A stretch of 64,000 nt of DNA from assembly GCA_040381215.1 (NCBI GenBank), contig JBEIHO010000009.1, positions 5,885-69,884 of the forward strand. Reading direction: 5' to 3'. Positions 18,354 to 28,676 of this stretch are shown one piece after another. Source of the stretch: SZUA-430 sp040381215 (GTDB lineage: Bacteria > Pseudomonadota > Alphaproteobacteria > Micropepsales > Micropepsaceae). The stretch's first letter is position 1; each line of letters starts with the position of its first letter. Both the position numbers and the translations under genes were made by a program. Under the pieces are notes generated by a model, which was not told the DNA's origin, made no database searches, and saw nothing but the letters and a program-made list of their open reading frames with translations.

Positions 18354-18887
18354 CTAGCCTGCCTTCTTGCTGACAAACCGGACGACGCCGGCCCCCAGGC
18401 GTATCAATCTCTGCAGCGTGGGACGCGGCACGCGTCGCATCTGCTCGTACCAACCCGTCATCCGTTCGATGAACCCGAGCATCTCGTCGAGCCTGGCGCG
18501 GATATCGGCTGGGGTCTCGGGGTCGGCTTCGGCCATGGCCTTCGCGTCGCGCAGGACACCCAGCGTCGGATCAATCTCGCGCTTCTTGCGCTCGTCGACG
18601 ATGGACTGGACGATGTCCCATGTATCGCCTTTGACTTCGTAATAATTGCGGCGGTCGCCGATGACGTGCACAAGCGTCACCAATCGATAGGACTGCAACT
18701 CGTCGAGCGAGGTCGAAGCGTTCGAGCGGGCGATGCCCAGGGTTTCGGAAATCTCTTCTGCCGTCATGGCGCGGCCCGTCACCCACAGCAGCGCATGGAT
18801 CTGCGCGACCGAACGGTTCACCCCCCAGCGCGCGCCCATTTCACCCCAGTGGAGGACGATTTTCTCGAGGACTGCAGGCACCGGCAT
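18354..18887 (-). CDS. GbsR/MarR-type transcriptional regulator
   Basis: A roughly 177-residue winged-helix regulator of the GbsR branch of MarR proteins. The DNA-binding region runs from about residue 25 to 90 (SVAQIHALLWVTGRAMTAE, then ETLGIARSNASTSLDEL, then a wing with GDRRNYYEV). A C-terminal helical part gives the dimer and ligand region. ATG at 18887 is preferred because AGGTG lies six bases before it; GTG at 18902 is an alternative that adds five residues. A perfect 16-bp palindrome lies directly upstream, consistent with autoregulation. It heads the DUF4166/epimerase operon. Confidence 0.85.
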   Translation of the reverse strand: MPVPAVLEKIVLHWGEMGARWGVNRSVAQIHALLWVTGRAMTAEEISETLGIARSNASTSLDELQSYRLVTLVHVIGDRRNYYEVKGDTWDIVQSIVDERKKREIDPTLGVLRDAKAMAEADPETPADIRARLDEMLGFIERMTGWYEQMRRVPRPTLQRLIRLGAGVVRFVSKKAG

Positions 18888-18906
18888 GGGCGCACCTGAC
18901 ACTTAT

Positions 18907-18922
18907 TTCTGTCATGACAGAA
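18907..18922. promoter_or_regulatory. 16-bp perfect palindrome TTCTGTCATGACAGAA, likely operator
   Basis: All eight half-site bases match. It is 19 bp upstream of the preferred start of the GbsR-type regulator (4 bp from the alternative GTG). Position and symmetry fit an autoregulatory site for a dimeric winged-helix protein. Confidence 0.6.
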
Positions 18923-18978
18923 TTTACTGACTCTTCTGCCGGAATTCAAGATCCGCCACAGCGACCCTTTCGCGCATG

Positions 18979-19010
18979 AAAAAGGCGCCGGGTCCTGCGA
19001 CCCGACGCCT
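18979..19010 (-). terminator. rho-independent terminator of ndk
   Basis: On the minus strand, after the ndk stop, AGGCG and CGGGTC arms (19010-18999) pair with their complements (18994-18983) with one internal mismatch and a four-base loop, followed by TTTTT. Confidence 0.8.
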
Positions 19011-19041
19011 CAGCGTCACTGCCTTGCGGCCCTGGCGGCTG

Positions 19042-19464
19042 CTAGCCGACGATTTCGGTGTCCGCGAAGAAGAACTTGATCTCGTTGGCCGCATTCTCGG
19101 CGCTGTCAGAGCCGTGGACGGAGTTGGCCTCGATCGATTCCGCAAAATCCTTGCGGATCGTCCCGGCCGCAGCCTTGGACGGATCGGTTGCGCCCATGAC
19201 TTCGCGGTTCTTCGCGACGGCGTTTTCACCCTCGAGGACCTGCACCACGACCGGACCCGAGATCATGAATTTGACCAGGTCGTTGAAGAAGGGGCGCGCC
19301 TTGTGGACGGCATAGAACGCCTCGGCCTGCGTCTGGGACAGCCAGAGGCGCTTCTGCGCCACGACCCGCAGCCCTGCGGTCTCGAAACGGTCGATGACCT
19401 TGCCGGTCAGGTTGCGGCGGGTGGCGTCTGGCTTGATGATCGAAAGCGTGCGTTCGGTCGCCAT
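19042..19464 (-). CDS. ndk: nucleoside diphosphate kinase
   Basis: A 140-residue enzyme that balances nucleoside triphosphate pools through a phosphohistidine intermediate. The opening MATERTLSIIKPDATRRN, the GTIRKDFA block and the active-site histidine in NSVHGSDS are all present, and length is exactly typical. ATG at 19464 was chosen because it gives the standard N-terminus. It is a single-gene unit with its own terminator downstream, divergent from the ABC-F gene. Confidence 0.97.
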   Translation of the reverse strand: MATERTLSIIKPDATRRNLTGKVIDRFETAGLRVVAQKRLWLSQTQAEAFYAVHKARPFFNDLVKFMISGPVVVQVLEGENAVAKNREVMGATDPSKAAAGTIRKDFAESIEANSVHGSDSAENAANEIKFFFADTEIVG

Positions 19465-19617
19465 GGCGGGTAAATCCTTGGTTGATCGGTGGAAATGGTT
19501 GGCGCCCATATACCGATGCCCCCCTCCCGCCGCAAGCGGGCTGCCCTACCCCTTTTTGCCGCGGCCTCACCGTTCACCCTTCCCCTCGCGGCAGAAGCGT
19601 TCTAGAGAGCGCGCCAA

Positions 19618-21513
19618 ATGCTGCGGATCAACGACCTCACCTACCGGATCGAAGGACGCCCCCTGTTCGAGCAGGCGGGCGCGAATATCCCTTCGGGTCA
19701 CAAGGTTGGCCTTGTCGGACGGAATGGAACCGGCAAGACCACGCTGTTCCGGCTGATCCGGGGTGAAATCGAAAGCGACGGCGGCGACATCTCGATTCCC
19801 CGGGAATGGCGCATTGGCGGGGTAGCGCAAGAAGTACCCGGCGGGCCCACCACCCTCATCGACACCGTCCTTGAAGCTGATGTCGAGCGAACCGCATTGA
19901 TGACGGAAGCCCTCACGGCGAGCGACCCGATGCGCATCGCGGAGATCGAAACACGACTGATCGACATCGGGGCGCACCGGGCCCCCGCGCGCGCAGCCGA
20001 GATCCTTGCCGGCCTTGGCTTCGATGCCGAGGCGCAGCAGAGACCCTGCTCCGACTTTTCGGGCGGGTGGCGCATGCGCGTGGCGCTTGCGGCCGTGTTG
20101 TTTTCCAATCCGGAGCTGCTGCTGCTGGACGAGCCAACCAACTATCTCGACCTCGAGGGGTCGTTGTGGCTGGAGCAATATCTCAAGCGCTACCAGGGCA
20201 CGTTGCTGCTGATCAGCCATGACCGGGGGCTGCTCAACACGGCCGTGGATTCCATCCTGCACCTGGAAGAGCGCAAACTGACCTTCTATACGGGCACGTA
20301 TGACACATTCGAGCGGACGCGCGCCGAGCGCATGGCGGTCGCCGAAGCGCAGCGGACCAAGCAGGAGACGCAGCGCAAGCACATGCAGGCTTTCGTCGAC
20401 CGCTTCCGCTACAAGGCGTCGAAGGCGCGTCAGGCCCAGAGCCGGCTGAAGGCCATTGCCAAGCTGCAACCCGTCGCCGGGATCTCGAATGAGCGCGTCG
20501 CGCCGTTCCGTCTGGGCGAACCGGAGGAATTGTCGCCACCGCTTCTCGCCCTCGACCGCGTTGTTGCAGGTTATGGCGATCGCGTCGTGCTCTCGTCGAT
20601 GGACCTGCGCATCGATCCCGACGACCGGATTGCCCTTCTGGGTGCCAACGGAAACGGCAAATCCACGTTTGCAAAGCTGATCTCGAGCCGGCTCAAGCCG
20701 ATGGATGGATCCATCACCAAGGCGCGACGGCTGCGCATAGGCTACTTCGCGCAGCACCAGCTTGACGAGATGCCTGCCAACGTGACCCCGGTGCAGCAAC
20801 TCATGCGGCTGATCCCGAACCTGCGCGAGCAGGACGCACGCAACCGCCTGGGGACTGCCGGCTTCCCGGAGTCCAAGGCCGACACGGCGATCGGCAATCT
20901 GTCCGGCGGCGAGCGGGCACGCCTCCTGATCATGATTGCCGCCCTCGATGCGCCACACCTGCTTATCCTGGACGAACCGACGAACCATCTCGACATCGAC
21001 AGCCGCGAGGCGCTGGTGATGGCGCTCAATGAATATCCCGGCGCCGTGCTGCTGATCAGCCACGACCCTCATCTCATCGAGACCTGCGCCGACAGGCTGT
21101 GGCTGGTCGGCAATGGCCGCGTGTCACCATTCGATGGGGATATGGAAGACTATCGCCGGATCCTGCTGGACGAACGCAAGCCTTCAGGCGGCAAGGCCGC
21201 GGCCACCACGGCGGGAAAGGCTTCGCGGGCAGAAGAGCGCCGGCTGGCGGCCGACCGCAGGGCGCAACTGGCGCCCCTCAAGCGCAAGGCCGATGAGGCC
21301 GAGAAGAAGATCGCGAAACTGCAGGCCGAACTCAACAAGCTCGACGCCACGCTCAACGATCCGGGGCTTTATGAAAAGGATCCGGCCAAGGTCACGACGC
21401 TGACACGCCAGCGCGCCGACCTGCAGCGACAAATTGAAGACGCAGAGGCATCGTGGCTCGAGGCCAGCGAGGCGCATGAGGTTGCCTTGGCGGCCCTCGA
21501 AACGGGCGCCTGA
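19618..21513 (+). CDS. ABC-F family ATP-binding protein
   Basis: A 631-residue soluble protein with two ABC ATPase domains and no membrane segment. The first domain has Walker A GRNGTGKTT, signature DFSGGWRMR and Walker B LLLLDEP. The second has GANGNGKST, NLSGGERAR and LLILDEP. An Arm/linker lies between them (about residues 235-290). The C-terminal 100 residues are charged and coiled-coil, as in Uup and YheS. ABC-F proteins act on the ribosome to relieve stalls or modulate elongation, or bind nucleic-acid branches (Uup). The subgroup cannot be fixed from sequence alone. Confidence 0.92.
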   Translation: MLRINDLTYRIEGRPLFEQAGANIPSGHKVGLVGRNGTGKTTLFRLIRGEIESDGGDISIPREWRIGGVAQEVPGGPTTLIDTVLEADVERTALMTEALTASDPMRIAEIETRLIDIGAHRAPARAAEILAGLGFDAEAQQRPCSDFSGGWRMRVALAAVLFSNPELLLLDEPTNYLDLEGSLWLEQYLKRYQGTLLLISHDRGLLNTAVDSILHLEERKLTFYTGTYDTFERTRAERMAVAEAQRTKQETQRKHMQAFVDRFRYKASKARQAQSRLKAIAKLQPVAGISNERVAPFRLGEPEELSPPLLALDRVVAGYGDRVVLSSMDLRIDPDDRIALLGANGNGKSTFAKLISSRLKPMDGSITKARRLRIGYFAQHQLDEMPANVTPVQQLMRLIPNLREQDARNRLGTAGFPESKADTAIGNLSGGERARLLIMIAALDAPHLLILDEPTNHLDIDSREALVMALNEYPGAVLLISHDPHLIETCADRLWLVGNGRVSPFDGDMEDYRRILLDERKPSGGKAAATTAGKASRAEERRLAADRRAQLAPLKRKADEAEKKIAKLQAELNKLDATLNDPGLYEKDPAKVTTLTRQRADLQRQIEDAEASWLEASEAHEVALAALETGA

Positions 21514-21519
21514 GCGCCA

Positions 21520-21534
21520 TTAAGTACCGATTAA
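21520..21534 (+). promoter_or_regulatory. CtrA-type box TTAA-N7-TTAA
   Basis: TTAA (21520-21523), seven bases, TTAA (21531-21534) then C: this matches the full CtrA consensus TTAA-N7-TTAAC of alphaproteobacterial cell-cycle promoters exactly. It lies just after the ABC-F stop and 71 bp before the small gene at 21606, in the correct orientation for it. Confidence 0.6.
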
Positions 21535-21605
21535 CCGCGCCGGACGCACTCTGAGGTTGCTGATTCGCGATGATCAGTTTCTTCTTGGGGGCAGGACTTC
21601 ACTTA

Positions 21606-21875
21606 ATGAGCACGGCCACGACGCCTGACACGCAAATGCGCGTGCTGAAAGACTGGGCTATCGAACGGATGACCACGGGCACCCAGACGCCCTATGCGTG
21701 GTTCCAGTGCATGAAACTCATCGAAGTGCTCGATGCCTTCCTTGAGGCGGGCGAAGACGCCGGCATTCACGAGCCCCTGCCCAAGGCGCAAACGCGCAAG
21801 CGGGTGCGGCAGAAGGCGATGCCCTCGAACGTCGTTCCGTTTGACGCGGCGTTGCGCCAGCGGGCGGCTGAATAG
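21606..21875 (+). CDS. small protein of unknown function, possibly CtrA-controlled
   Basis: An 89-residue soluble protein starting MSTATTPDTQMRVLKDWAI. It has an amphipathic helical N-terminal half with IEVLDAFLEAGEDAG, then a basic stretch (KAQTRKRVRQK) and a short hydrophobic end. No known domain was recognised and there is no signal peptide. ATG at 21606 was chosen because GCAGGA lies nine bases before it; an in-frame ATG at 21570 would add 12 residues but has no good ribosome site. The gene follows a perfect CtrA-type box, so a cell-cycle or motility-related role is possible, as inference only. Confidence 0.65.
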   Translation: MSTATTPDTQMRVLKDWAIERMTTGTQTPYAWFQCMKLIEVLDAFLEAGEDAGIHEPLPKAQTRKRVRQKAMPSNVVPFDAALRQRAAE

Positions 21876-22032
21876 GCTTGCACCGGGCCTTGTTCGGCCT
21901 CTACCGGCCAGCTTAGCCTTCGGGACGCGCCTTGCGGTTCGACTTTTGGCTGACTTCCAGCCGCCCTGACTTTTCTGCTAGGAGTCCTCGGCGACCGCCA
22001 CGAGCGGTGAAGTGCCGGGGCTCAGCATTCCA

Positions 22033-22956
22033 ATGTTCAGGTTCAGCGTTCTGTTCTTTTTTCTGGTTTACGCTGCGGCAGGGGCGGATGCGTCGCCATG
22101 GCGTGCCTCTTACTTCCCGAATGTCATCCTGACTGACCAGGATGGAAAGAAGCACCGCTTCTACGACGATCTCATCAAGGACAAGATCGTCACCATCAAT
22201 TTCATGTTCACGACGTGCAAGGACATCTGTCCGCTGGATACGGCAAATCTGCTGCGGGTGCAGGAGTTGCTGGGTGATCGCGTCGGCAAGAACGTGCACA
22301 TGTACTCGATCTCGATCGACCCCGAAAACGATACGCCTGCAGCGCTGAAGCGGTACATGCAGACCTATGGCGTCAAGCCTGGCTGGACGTTCCTGACCGG
22401 CAAGAGGAAGGACGTGGACCTGCTGATCAGCAAGCTCGCCATGCGCGTCTCCAACCCCGGAAGCCCGCAGGACCACGATACAAGCATACGGCTTGGAAAC
22501 GAGAAGCTCGGGCAATGGATCAAGAGGTCGGTCTTCGATGACCCGAAGATCCTGGCCAACCTGCTGACGGACACGCTGACCAATTACGACGTGAGCCTCT
22601 CCCAGACGCACAAGGGGTACGAGGCGGCGCCTGAGGTGAAGCTCAATTCGCGCGGCGAGTACCTCTACCGGACCCGCTGCCAGGCGTGCCACACGATCGG
22701 TGGCGGGGATCGGCTGGGGCCGGATCTGGCAAACGTGGCTTCGGCGCGGCCACGGCCGTGGCTTCGGCGGTGGCTGAAGGAGCCCGACAAGATGATCGCG
22801 GAGGGTGATCCGGTGGCTCTGGCCCTGCTCGAGCAATACCGTAACCTGCCGATGCCCAATTTCGGGTTCGGCGACATCGAGGTCGATGCCTTGATCGCCT
22901 ACATGGAAGAGATGGACGCAAAGAAGGCGTCGCCGCAGCCTGACGCCCGCAAGTGA
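22033..22956 (+). CDS. SCO1/SenC domain fused to cytochrome c domain
   Basis: A 307-residue exported protein. The signal peptide is residues 1-20 (ending AAAGADA). Residues 25-190 form a SCO1/SenC thioredoxin-like copper chaperone domain with the copper ligands in CKDIC (Cys62, Cys66) and His147 (QDHDTS). Residues 200-295 form a class I cytochrome c with CQACH (Cys215, Cys218, His219) and likely axial Met273 (LPMPNF). SCO proteins deliver copper to cytochrome oxidase; a haem fused to it suggests electron transfer to or from the copper or its thiols. GTG at 22012 is an alternative start. No oxidase subunit genes are in the window. Confidence 0.88.
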   Translation: MFRFSVLFFFLVYAAAGADASPWRASYFPNVILTDQDGKKHRFYDDLIKDKIVTINFMFTTCKDICPLDTANLLRVQELLGDRVGKNVHMYSISIDPENDTPAALKRYMQTYGVKPGWTFLTGKRKDVDLLISKLAMRVSNPGSPQDHDTSIRLGNEKLGQWIKRSVFDDPKILANLLTDTLTNYDVSLSQTHKGYEAAPEVKLNSRGEYLYRTRCQACHTIGGGDRLGPDLANVASARPRPWLRRWLKEPDKMIAEGDPVALALLEQYRNLPMPNFGFGDIEVDALIAYMEEMDAKKASPQPDARK

Positions 22957-22969
22957 ATCTCCGGCAGGT

Positions 22970-24343
22970 TCAGGCCACGACCGCCTGACGCACCACGCGC
23001 TCGGCCGGCAGTTCGGCCCAGATCGTCGACCCGATCCCCGGCGCGCTCTCAAGATGCAGGCGGCCGCCGTGGGCCTCGACCAGCTGCTTGCAGATCGACA
23101 GGCCGAGGCCTGTGCCACGCCCCTCGACGGTGTAGGCATCAGATCCCTGCTCGAAGGGTAGCAAGACACGCTCGAGGACCTCGGGGGTCATTCCGACGCC
23201 ACTGTCCTTCACGCCAAGGCTCAACCGTCCATCAGCTGACTGCCGGCAGAATACGACGGCTTCACTTCCTGGCCTGCTGAACTTGATCGCGTTGGACAGG
23301 AGGTTGACGAGGATCTGCTTGACGGCCCGCTCATCGGCCACGATCACGGCGTCGAGGGCAAAGTTCATGGCAAGACCGATGCTGCCGCGATCGGCCTGAG
23401 GCTCGACCAGGCGCATCGCGTCATGGGCAATGTCCTGCAGCCTGACCGCTTCAAAAACAAGCTCGTGCTTTCCGGCCTCGATCTTGGCGATGTCCAGCAG
23501 GTCGTTGATCATGTGCAGCAGATGCTGCCCGCTGGCGTGGATGTCATCGACATAGGCCGCGTAGCGGTGTGGCGTGACGGGACCAAATGTGCGCTGGCGC
23601 ATGAGATCCGTGTAGCCGATGATCGCGTTCAAGGGCGTCCGCAGCTCGTGGCTCATGGATGCGAGAAAAGCGCTCTTTGCCTCATTGGCCCTCACAAGGG
23701 CTGCGGCAAGGTCTTCGTTTTCGAAACGAAGCTTCAGCGCGATGCTGTAGCTGCGCGCGGCCTTCATGCCATAGGTCACGAGGATCAGCATGAAGATCGG
23801 CAGCAAGATCATGAAGACCTTGGACAACATGTCGCCATGCAACAGGAAGGCTGCCATGCTGATCGACGCCAGGCTGGTCAAGGCCGGTACCAGGGCTTCA
23901 AGGCAGACGGCGAGGATGAAGAAATACGAGACCATGACCCCCAGCATCAGCGTGCAGAGGATGGCCTGGTTCACCGTGTTGGTTTCATCCCAGAATATGA
24001 ACAAGAGCGATCCCCAGACCAGCGAGTGGGAACACCACAGAGCCGTCAGGACCAGCTTCCAGAAGCGCGGCGAGTATCTGGCCTCAGCCTTCTGATAACA
24101 AAGATAGACAAATGTCGCTGTCGCCGCCCATGTCGTCACGAGAAGCATGAAGGCCGCACCCACCGCCGGGCTCGATTGGCCGATCCACGGGAACAGGCCA
24201 CACATGAGCACGCTCATGATCAGCGCAATGGGTGCACCGTCCGCGTAGGTCAGCCAGCTCCCAAACGCCAGGCGCACCTTCTCGCGTTCGATCCTCTCTT
24301 CGGTTTCGGCCGGAAGAGGCGTTGCGCTGGCTGATTGGTCCAA
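22970..24343 (-). CDS. membrane sensor histidine kinase (HisKA/HATPase)
   Basis: A 457-residue kinase. About six membrane segments lie between residues 35 and 200, with no large periplasmic domain, so sensing is probably within the membrane. The phosphoacceptor H-box is SHELRTPLNAIIGY, and the ATP-binding domain has N-box NLLSNAIKFS, G1 DSGVGM and G2 GRGTGLGLSI. No receiver domain is attached and no response-regulator gene is adjacent, so it is an orphan here. The first possible start after an in-frame TAG is TTG at 24343; no ATG gives the full first membrane region. Confidence 0.9.
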   Translation of the reverse strand: MDQSASATPLPAETEERIEREKVRLAFGSWLTYADGAPIALIMSVLMCGLFPWIGQSSPAVGAAFMLLVTTWAATATFVYLCYQKAEARYSPRFWKLVLTALWCSHSLVWGSLLFIFWDETNTVNQAILCTLMLGVMVSYFFILAVCLEALVPALTSLASISMAAFLLHGDMLSKVFMILLPIFMLILVTYGMKAARSYSIALKLRFENEDLAAALVRANEAKSAFLASMSHELRTPLNAIIGYTDLMRQRTFGPVTPHRYAAYVDDIHASGQHLLHMINDLLDIAKIEAGKHELVFEAVRLQDIAHDAMRLVEPQADRGSIGLAMNFALDAVIVADERAVKQILVNLLSNAIKFSRPGSEAVVFCRQSADGRLSLGVKDSGVGMTPEVLERVLLPFEQGSDAYTVEGRGTGLGLSICKQLVEAHGGRLHLESAPGIGSTIWAELPAERVVRQAVVA

Positions 24344-24556
24344 TTGAGACGTCCCGGGTGCTTTGCGGCCAGCAATCTAGGACAGGATGAGTGTGCATCG
24401 GGTTAGCGGGGGGCCCGTGACGGGTCGGCGGGCGAGACACCGCTGTTTCTTGGTTAGCGATCCCCTAAGGCTGTCGGCGGCGGCTTGCACCCCTGTCCCG
24501 CATGGTCCAATCCTGCATGTGTCATCTGCGGGGCAGATTCCTGCGTAGGAGATCCC

Positions 24557-25369
24557 ATGGGCACCATTTCCGCGACTGATATCCTTCTCGTCAACGCCTC
24601 GATCTCTGCGGCATGCTTCCTTGTGCTCTGGCTTGTCAGCTTGCGGATCCGGGATGTGAGCTTCGTGGATAGCTGGTGGGCGCTTGGCATCGTCGTGCTG
24701 GCCGTATCTACCTTTGTCCAGCTGCCCTCTGCGGGGATCCATGCGACCCTGCTGGTCGTGCTGGGGTGCGCATGGGGGCTGCGTCTCGGGATCTATCTGC
24801 TCTGGCGATGGCTCAAGCATGGGGTCGATGCGCGTTACCGCGCCATCATGAAAAGCGCCGAGGTGCGGCGCGGCTGGAGCTTTGCGTTCACGGCCGGCGT
24901 GCAGGTTTTCCTGCTGCAGGGGATCCTGCAGTTCATCGTCGCCTTGCCTGTCCAAATGGGACAGATCGGCGAGGCGTCTCCCACGCTCGGCCTCGTCGCC
25001 CTGGCGGGCGCAGGCATTGCGCTTGCGGGGCTTGCGTTCGAAACCATCGGCGACTGGCAGCTGGTACGCTTCAAGGCCAACCCGGAAAACAAGGGACGGG
25101 TGCTGGATACCGGCCTGTGGCGGTACACGCGGCATCCGAACTATTTCGGCGATGCGTGCGTCGGCTGGGGGCTGTTCCTGATTGCCAGCGAAACAACGCT
25201 GGGCTTGTGGACGCTGCCCGCCCCGGTCCTTCTCACCTTCCTGCTGACGCGGGTCAGCGGCGTGCCGCTTCTGGAAGACCAGTTGGGCAAGACCCGCCCC
25301 GGCTATGCGGATTATGTCGCCCGGACGCCCGCTTTCGTTCCCTGGTTTCCCCGACGCAAACAGGGATGA
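24557..25369 (+). CDS. DUF1295 / steroid 5-alpha-reductase-like membrane protein
   Basis: A 270-residue integral membrane protein with about six hydrophobic segments. The C-terminal part has the isoprenylcysteine methyltransferase/5-alpha-reductase fold signature: TGLWRYTRHPNYFGD followed by WGLFLIAS, with a late LLEDQLGKTRPGYADYVARTPAFVPW-type ending that is read here in two pieces. DUF1295 proteins are assumed to be NADPH-dependent reductases or methyltransferases of lipid-like substrates; none is proven here. A TAGGAGATC ribosome site precedes the ATG. It converges on holC. Confidence 0.85.
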   Translation: MGTISATDILLVNASISAACFLVLWLVSLRIRDVSFVDSWWALGIVVLAVSTFVQLPSAGIHATLLVVLGCAWGLRLGIYLLWRWLKHGVDARYRAIMKSAEVRRGWSFAFTAGVQVFLLQGILQFIVALPVQMGQIGEASPTLGLVALAGAGIALAGLAFETIGDWQLVRFKANPENKGRVLDTGLWRYTRHPNYFGDACVGWGLFLIASETTLGLWTLPAPVLLTFLLTRVSGVPLLEDQLGKTRPGYADYVARTPAFVPWFPRRKQG

Positions 25370-25376
25370 GCCTCCG

Positions 25377-25840
25377 TCAGGCCTTTTTTTCCCATTTGCC
25401 GGTGTCTGATTGCTGCCAGTAGGTGGTGGCGAAGCCTGTCGTGCGGGCCAATTTCCAGTTGGCGCGCGCGGCTTCAATCGCGGCGGGATCGCGCCCGTCG
25501 AAAAGAAGAACGATGCGCTGGTAGATGCCGAGAGCGTCCTCAGACCAGGTCGCCGGCGCGGCGCCGTCTGCGAAAAAGGCGACGCTGGCGCTGTTCAGGT
25601 TGCGGTCATCCATGGTCAGCAGCACGGGCTGACTTGACGCGCGCGGGTCGTCGAAAGTTGCATGCGGCAGGAAGCTGTCGTCACGAAAGGTCCAGAGGTG
25701 GCTATCGAGCACCTCCAGACGCTCGGATGAACCCACGCAAACCAGCGCCTTCCATCCGCGCTCGAGCGTCCGCTCGAGCAGACCGGGCAGGACTTCTTCA
25801 AGCCCTGCCCGCTCAAGGTGATAGAAAAGGATCTCCGTCA

Positions 25841-25841
<1 letters not shown>
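25377..25841 (-). CDS. holC: DNA polymerase III chi subunit
   Basis: A 154-residue protein of the HolC family, which links the clamp loader (via psi) to single-stranded DNA binding protein during lagging-strand synthesis. The opening MTEILFYHLERAGLEEVLPGLLERT, read in family terms as beta strand plus long helix, and the central SERLEVLDSHLWTFRDDSFLPHA block are diagnostic. Its ATG overlaps the pepA stop by one base (TGATG), so it is translationally coupled. The pepA-holC pairing is standard in proteobacteria. Confidence 0.93.
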
Positions 25842-27328
<1,487 letters not shown>

Positions 27329-27542
27329 GGAATGTCGGCTCTCGGGTCAGGAAAACGGGAGACAATGGAACGGGGTTATTGCGTCAGCATCGCGCCTGCA
27401 TTATTCGAGACGCTGCATGCAGCTAGCCTGCTGCGCCGCTGAAAGCAAACGGATAACCTCGCGGTAACGTTTCGGGTTGTACCCAGAACGCGTGCCAAAG
27501 TGAAGCAAGCTGTTCGGTGTCCAACCACAGGTCAGGGACCTT

Positions 27543-28676
27543 ATGTCCGGATTGTCATCCTATATCTTCCGGCAAGTCCTCGGGCCCCTGGTTTTCTTCA
27601 CTTTTTCGGTGCTCGGCGTGGCCTGGCTCTCGCAGTCGCTGCGGTACCTCGACGTGGTGGTCAACCAGAGCCAGTCGGCGCTCACCTACATCTACCTGAC
27701 TGTGCTGGCCCTGCCGCAGACGATCGGCTTGCTGCTGCCGTTCGCGGTGTTCATCGCTGTCATCTATGCCCTCAACCGGCTTTACGTCGAAAACGAACTG
27801 GTGGTGATCTGGGCTGCCGGGTTCAACCGCTGGGCCGTGATCTGGCCGGTGCTTGCCGTTGCCCTGCTGGCCACCCTGGTCGCCTACGTCACCAATCTGG
27901 TGATCATGCCGGCGGGCATGCGGGAGGTGAAGGACAAGGTCTTCGAGATCCGCGCGGACCTTGTGAACACCTTTGTTCGAGAAGGTGCCTTTACCAATCC
28001 GACAAACGGCCTGACCGTCTATGTGGCCGAGAACAATTCCAACGGCGACATCCGCGGGATGCTGGTGCATGACGCCCGCAATCCCAAGGGAATTGCGACC
28101 TACATGGCAGAGCGCGGCATGCTGGCGGACACGCCGGCCGGGCCGCGCCTGATCATGTTCAATGGCAACGTGCAGTGGGTCGAGGGTGGGCCGGGAAAGG
28201 TGAAACGGCTCAGCTTCGAGCAGTACACGTTCGATCTCAGCCAATTCGACAAACGCCGGGACCAGAGCGCGCGGGAAGCCAGCGAGCGCTATCTCGGCGA
28301 ACTGCTGAACCCCGAAAAGACACTGCCGGAGAAGGCTCGCAAGAAATTCCATGCCGAGGCCCATAACCGCCTGAGCGGGCCACTTTATTGCATCGTCTTT
28401 GCCCTCATCGGTGTCTATGCGCTGGTTGGTGGGGACTTCAACCGCAAGGGCTATGGCGGGCGCATCGCCCTGGCTTTCGCGATCATGCTGGCCGTCAGGC
28501 TGCCCGGGTTTGGCATCCAGTTGCTGACCAATTCGACGCCCGATGCGGCGATCGCCATGTATGTATGGCCGGCCCTCTGGATCGGAGGCCTTCTTCTGGT
28601 CCTGTCGATACCCCGTTTTGAACTGCTGAGGCGTGGCAGAGGCCAGGCTGCCAGCGAGGGGGCGGTGGCCGCATGA
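27543..28676 (+). CDS. lptF: LPS export ABC transporter permease LptF
   Basis: A 377-residue inner-membrane protein that, with LptG and LptB, extracts lipopolysaccharide from the inner membrane. The YjgP/YjgQ family layout is clear: two or three hydrophobic segments at the N-terminus (about residues 15-125), a large periplasmic beta-jellyroll, and three at the C-terminus (about 280-365). The motif LSGPLYCIVFALIGVYAL opens the second membrane block. lptG overlaps its stop by four bases. CAGGG lies before the ATG. Confidence 0.94.
   Translation: MSGLSSYIFRQVLGPLVFFTFSVLGVAWLSQSLRYLDVVVNQSQSALTYIYLTVLALPQTIGLLLPFAVFIAVIYALNRLYVENELVVIWAAGFNRWAVIWPVLAVALLATLVAYVTNLVIMPAGMREVKDKVFEIRADLVNTFVREGAFTNPTNGLTVYVAENNSNGDIRGMLVHDARNPKGIATYMAERGMLADTPAGPRLIMFNGNVQWVEGGPGKVKRLSFEQYTFDLSQFDKRRDQSAREASERYLGELLNPEKTLPEKARKKFHAEAHNRLSGPLYCIVFALIGVYALVGGDFNRKGYGGRIALAFAIMLAVRLPGFGIQLLTNSTPDAAIAMYVWPALWIGGLLLVLSIPRFELLRRGRGQAASEGAVAA

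Noticed and set aside
19567..21072. A 501-codon open frame opposite the ABC-F gene
   Set aside because: It is the antisense shadow of a clear two-domain ATPase and has no ribosome site or domain.
27412..27423. 12-bp palindrome GCTGCATGCAGC between pepA and lptF
   Set aside because: Short palindromes of this composition are expected by chance in GC-rich DNA; no second copy or promoter element supports it.
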